From the NCBI GenBank assembly GCA_001789355.1, contig MFZI01000005.1:11466-16926 (forward strand): 5,461 nucleotides of DNA, given 5' to 3'. Shown piece by piece: positions 5,181 to 5,461 of this stretch. Each line of letters begins with the position of its first letter. Positions within the stretch are counted from its first letter, which is position 1. The translations under genes and the position numbers were made by a program. This DNA is from Candidatus Roizmanbacteria bacterium RIFCSPHIGHO2_01_FULL_39_8. GTDB lineage: Bacteria > Patescibacteriota > Microgenomatia > UBA1406 > GWC2-37-13. The notes below the pieces were generated by a model. It searched no databases, was not told where the DNA came from, and was given only the letters and a program-made list of their open reading frames with translations.

Positions 5181-5461
5181 ATGATTTCCAATCGTTTATT
5201 ATTTTTTATCTTTAACGGATTGACAATCGTGAGTATTATTCTGATGGTTTTGTTGGTCTTGAATGATAAATGGCCGAGTGATGAGACAAAGTCTCCTATT
5301 GTTTTGGAAGATACGGAAACACAAATCTCGTCTGACTCCGAAAGAAAAATATATTACGTAGATCCCCAAGGCAACGATAAAAACGACGGAAAGAGTGAAG
5401 ATAAGGCTTTTAAAACTATTCAGAAGGCAGTCGATTTGGCCAAACCCGGAGACAAGGTGCA
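5181..5461 (+). CDS. Membrane-anchored or secreted beta-helix protein (DUF1565/pectate-lyase-like), 3' partial
   Basis: The ATG at 5181 opens a frame of 93 codons that runs off the right edge. Residues about 5-27 form a long hydrophobic helix (RLLFFIFNGLTIVSIILMVL). There is no obvious signal-peptidase site, so it may be a signal anchor. An acidic, polar linker (residues 28-56) follows. From residue 58 comes the pattern that opens DUF1565-type right-handed beta-helix proteins: KIYYVDPQGNDKNDGKSEDK, then AFKTIQKAVDLAKPGDKV. These proteins include family 9-like polysaccharide lyases and epimerase-like proteins acting outside the cell. Its position just downstream of the synthase-epimerase fusion suggests it modifies or cleaves the same polymer. 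The catalytic part lies beyond the window, so the activity is unknown. The start is supported by the hydrophobic helix and by the promoter just upstream. Confidence 0.8.
   Translation, partial: MISNRLLFFIFNGLTIVSIILMVLLVLNDKWPSDETKSPIVLEDTETQISSDSERKIYYVDPQGNDKNDGKSEDKAFKTIQKAVDLAKPGDKV

Overview
The window is a short bacterial segment of moderate-to-low GC. It is devoted to surface and extracellular polysaccharide functions. TGA is used as a normal stop. No gene start has a convincing Shine-Dalgarno sequence. Extracytoplasmic proteins with small sugar-binding or Ig-like modules are prominent. Together this suggests a candidate-phyla-radiation (Patescibacteria, Microgenomates-like) bacterium or another monoderm, but no marker gene is present, so the assignment is tentative. 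No outer-membrane export gene is visible, which fits a single-membrane cell but does not prove it.

Layout. Positions 1-600 (+) are the 3' end of a secreted clan-A glycoside hydrolase, followed by a carboxypeptidase-regulatory-like beta-sandwich and a basic hydrophobic tail. A convergent small secreted fibronectin type III protein lies at 623-1048 (-). The two genes share one hairpin (593-630) in which their TGA stop codons pair with each other. The 278-bp divergent intergenic region (1049-1326) holds a sigma70-type promoter on each strand and a 66-bp imperfect palindromic repeat between them. Next comes a two-gene operon with a 12-bp gap: a short UDP-glucose/GDP-mannose dehydrogenase-family protein (1327-2232), then a 961-residue fusion protein (2245-5130). 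A fourth promoter-gene unit follows (5146 onward). It encodes a membrane-anchored protein that begins a pectate-lyase-type beta-helix domain and runs off the right edge.

The main discovery candidate is the fusion protein. It joins a processive GT2 polysaccharide synthase (hyaluronan synthase/Alg8-like, with DSD, GED and QQVRW motifs and a membrane region) to a LysM-like module. A right-handed beta-helix with the DPHD motif and a correctly spaced arginine of AlgG-type mannuronan C5-epimerases follows. With the upstream sugar-nucleotide dehydrogenase, this looks like a compact pathway for an epimerised uronic-acid polymer. The dehydrogenase would make the nucleotide-uronate, the N-terminal half would polymerise and extrude it, and the C-terminal half would epimerise the chain as it emerges. 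The dehydrogenase is itself odd: it lacks the usual C-terminal nucleotide-sugar domain and the acidic NAD-ribose residue. Polymer identity and activity are inferred, not shown.
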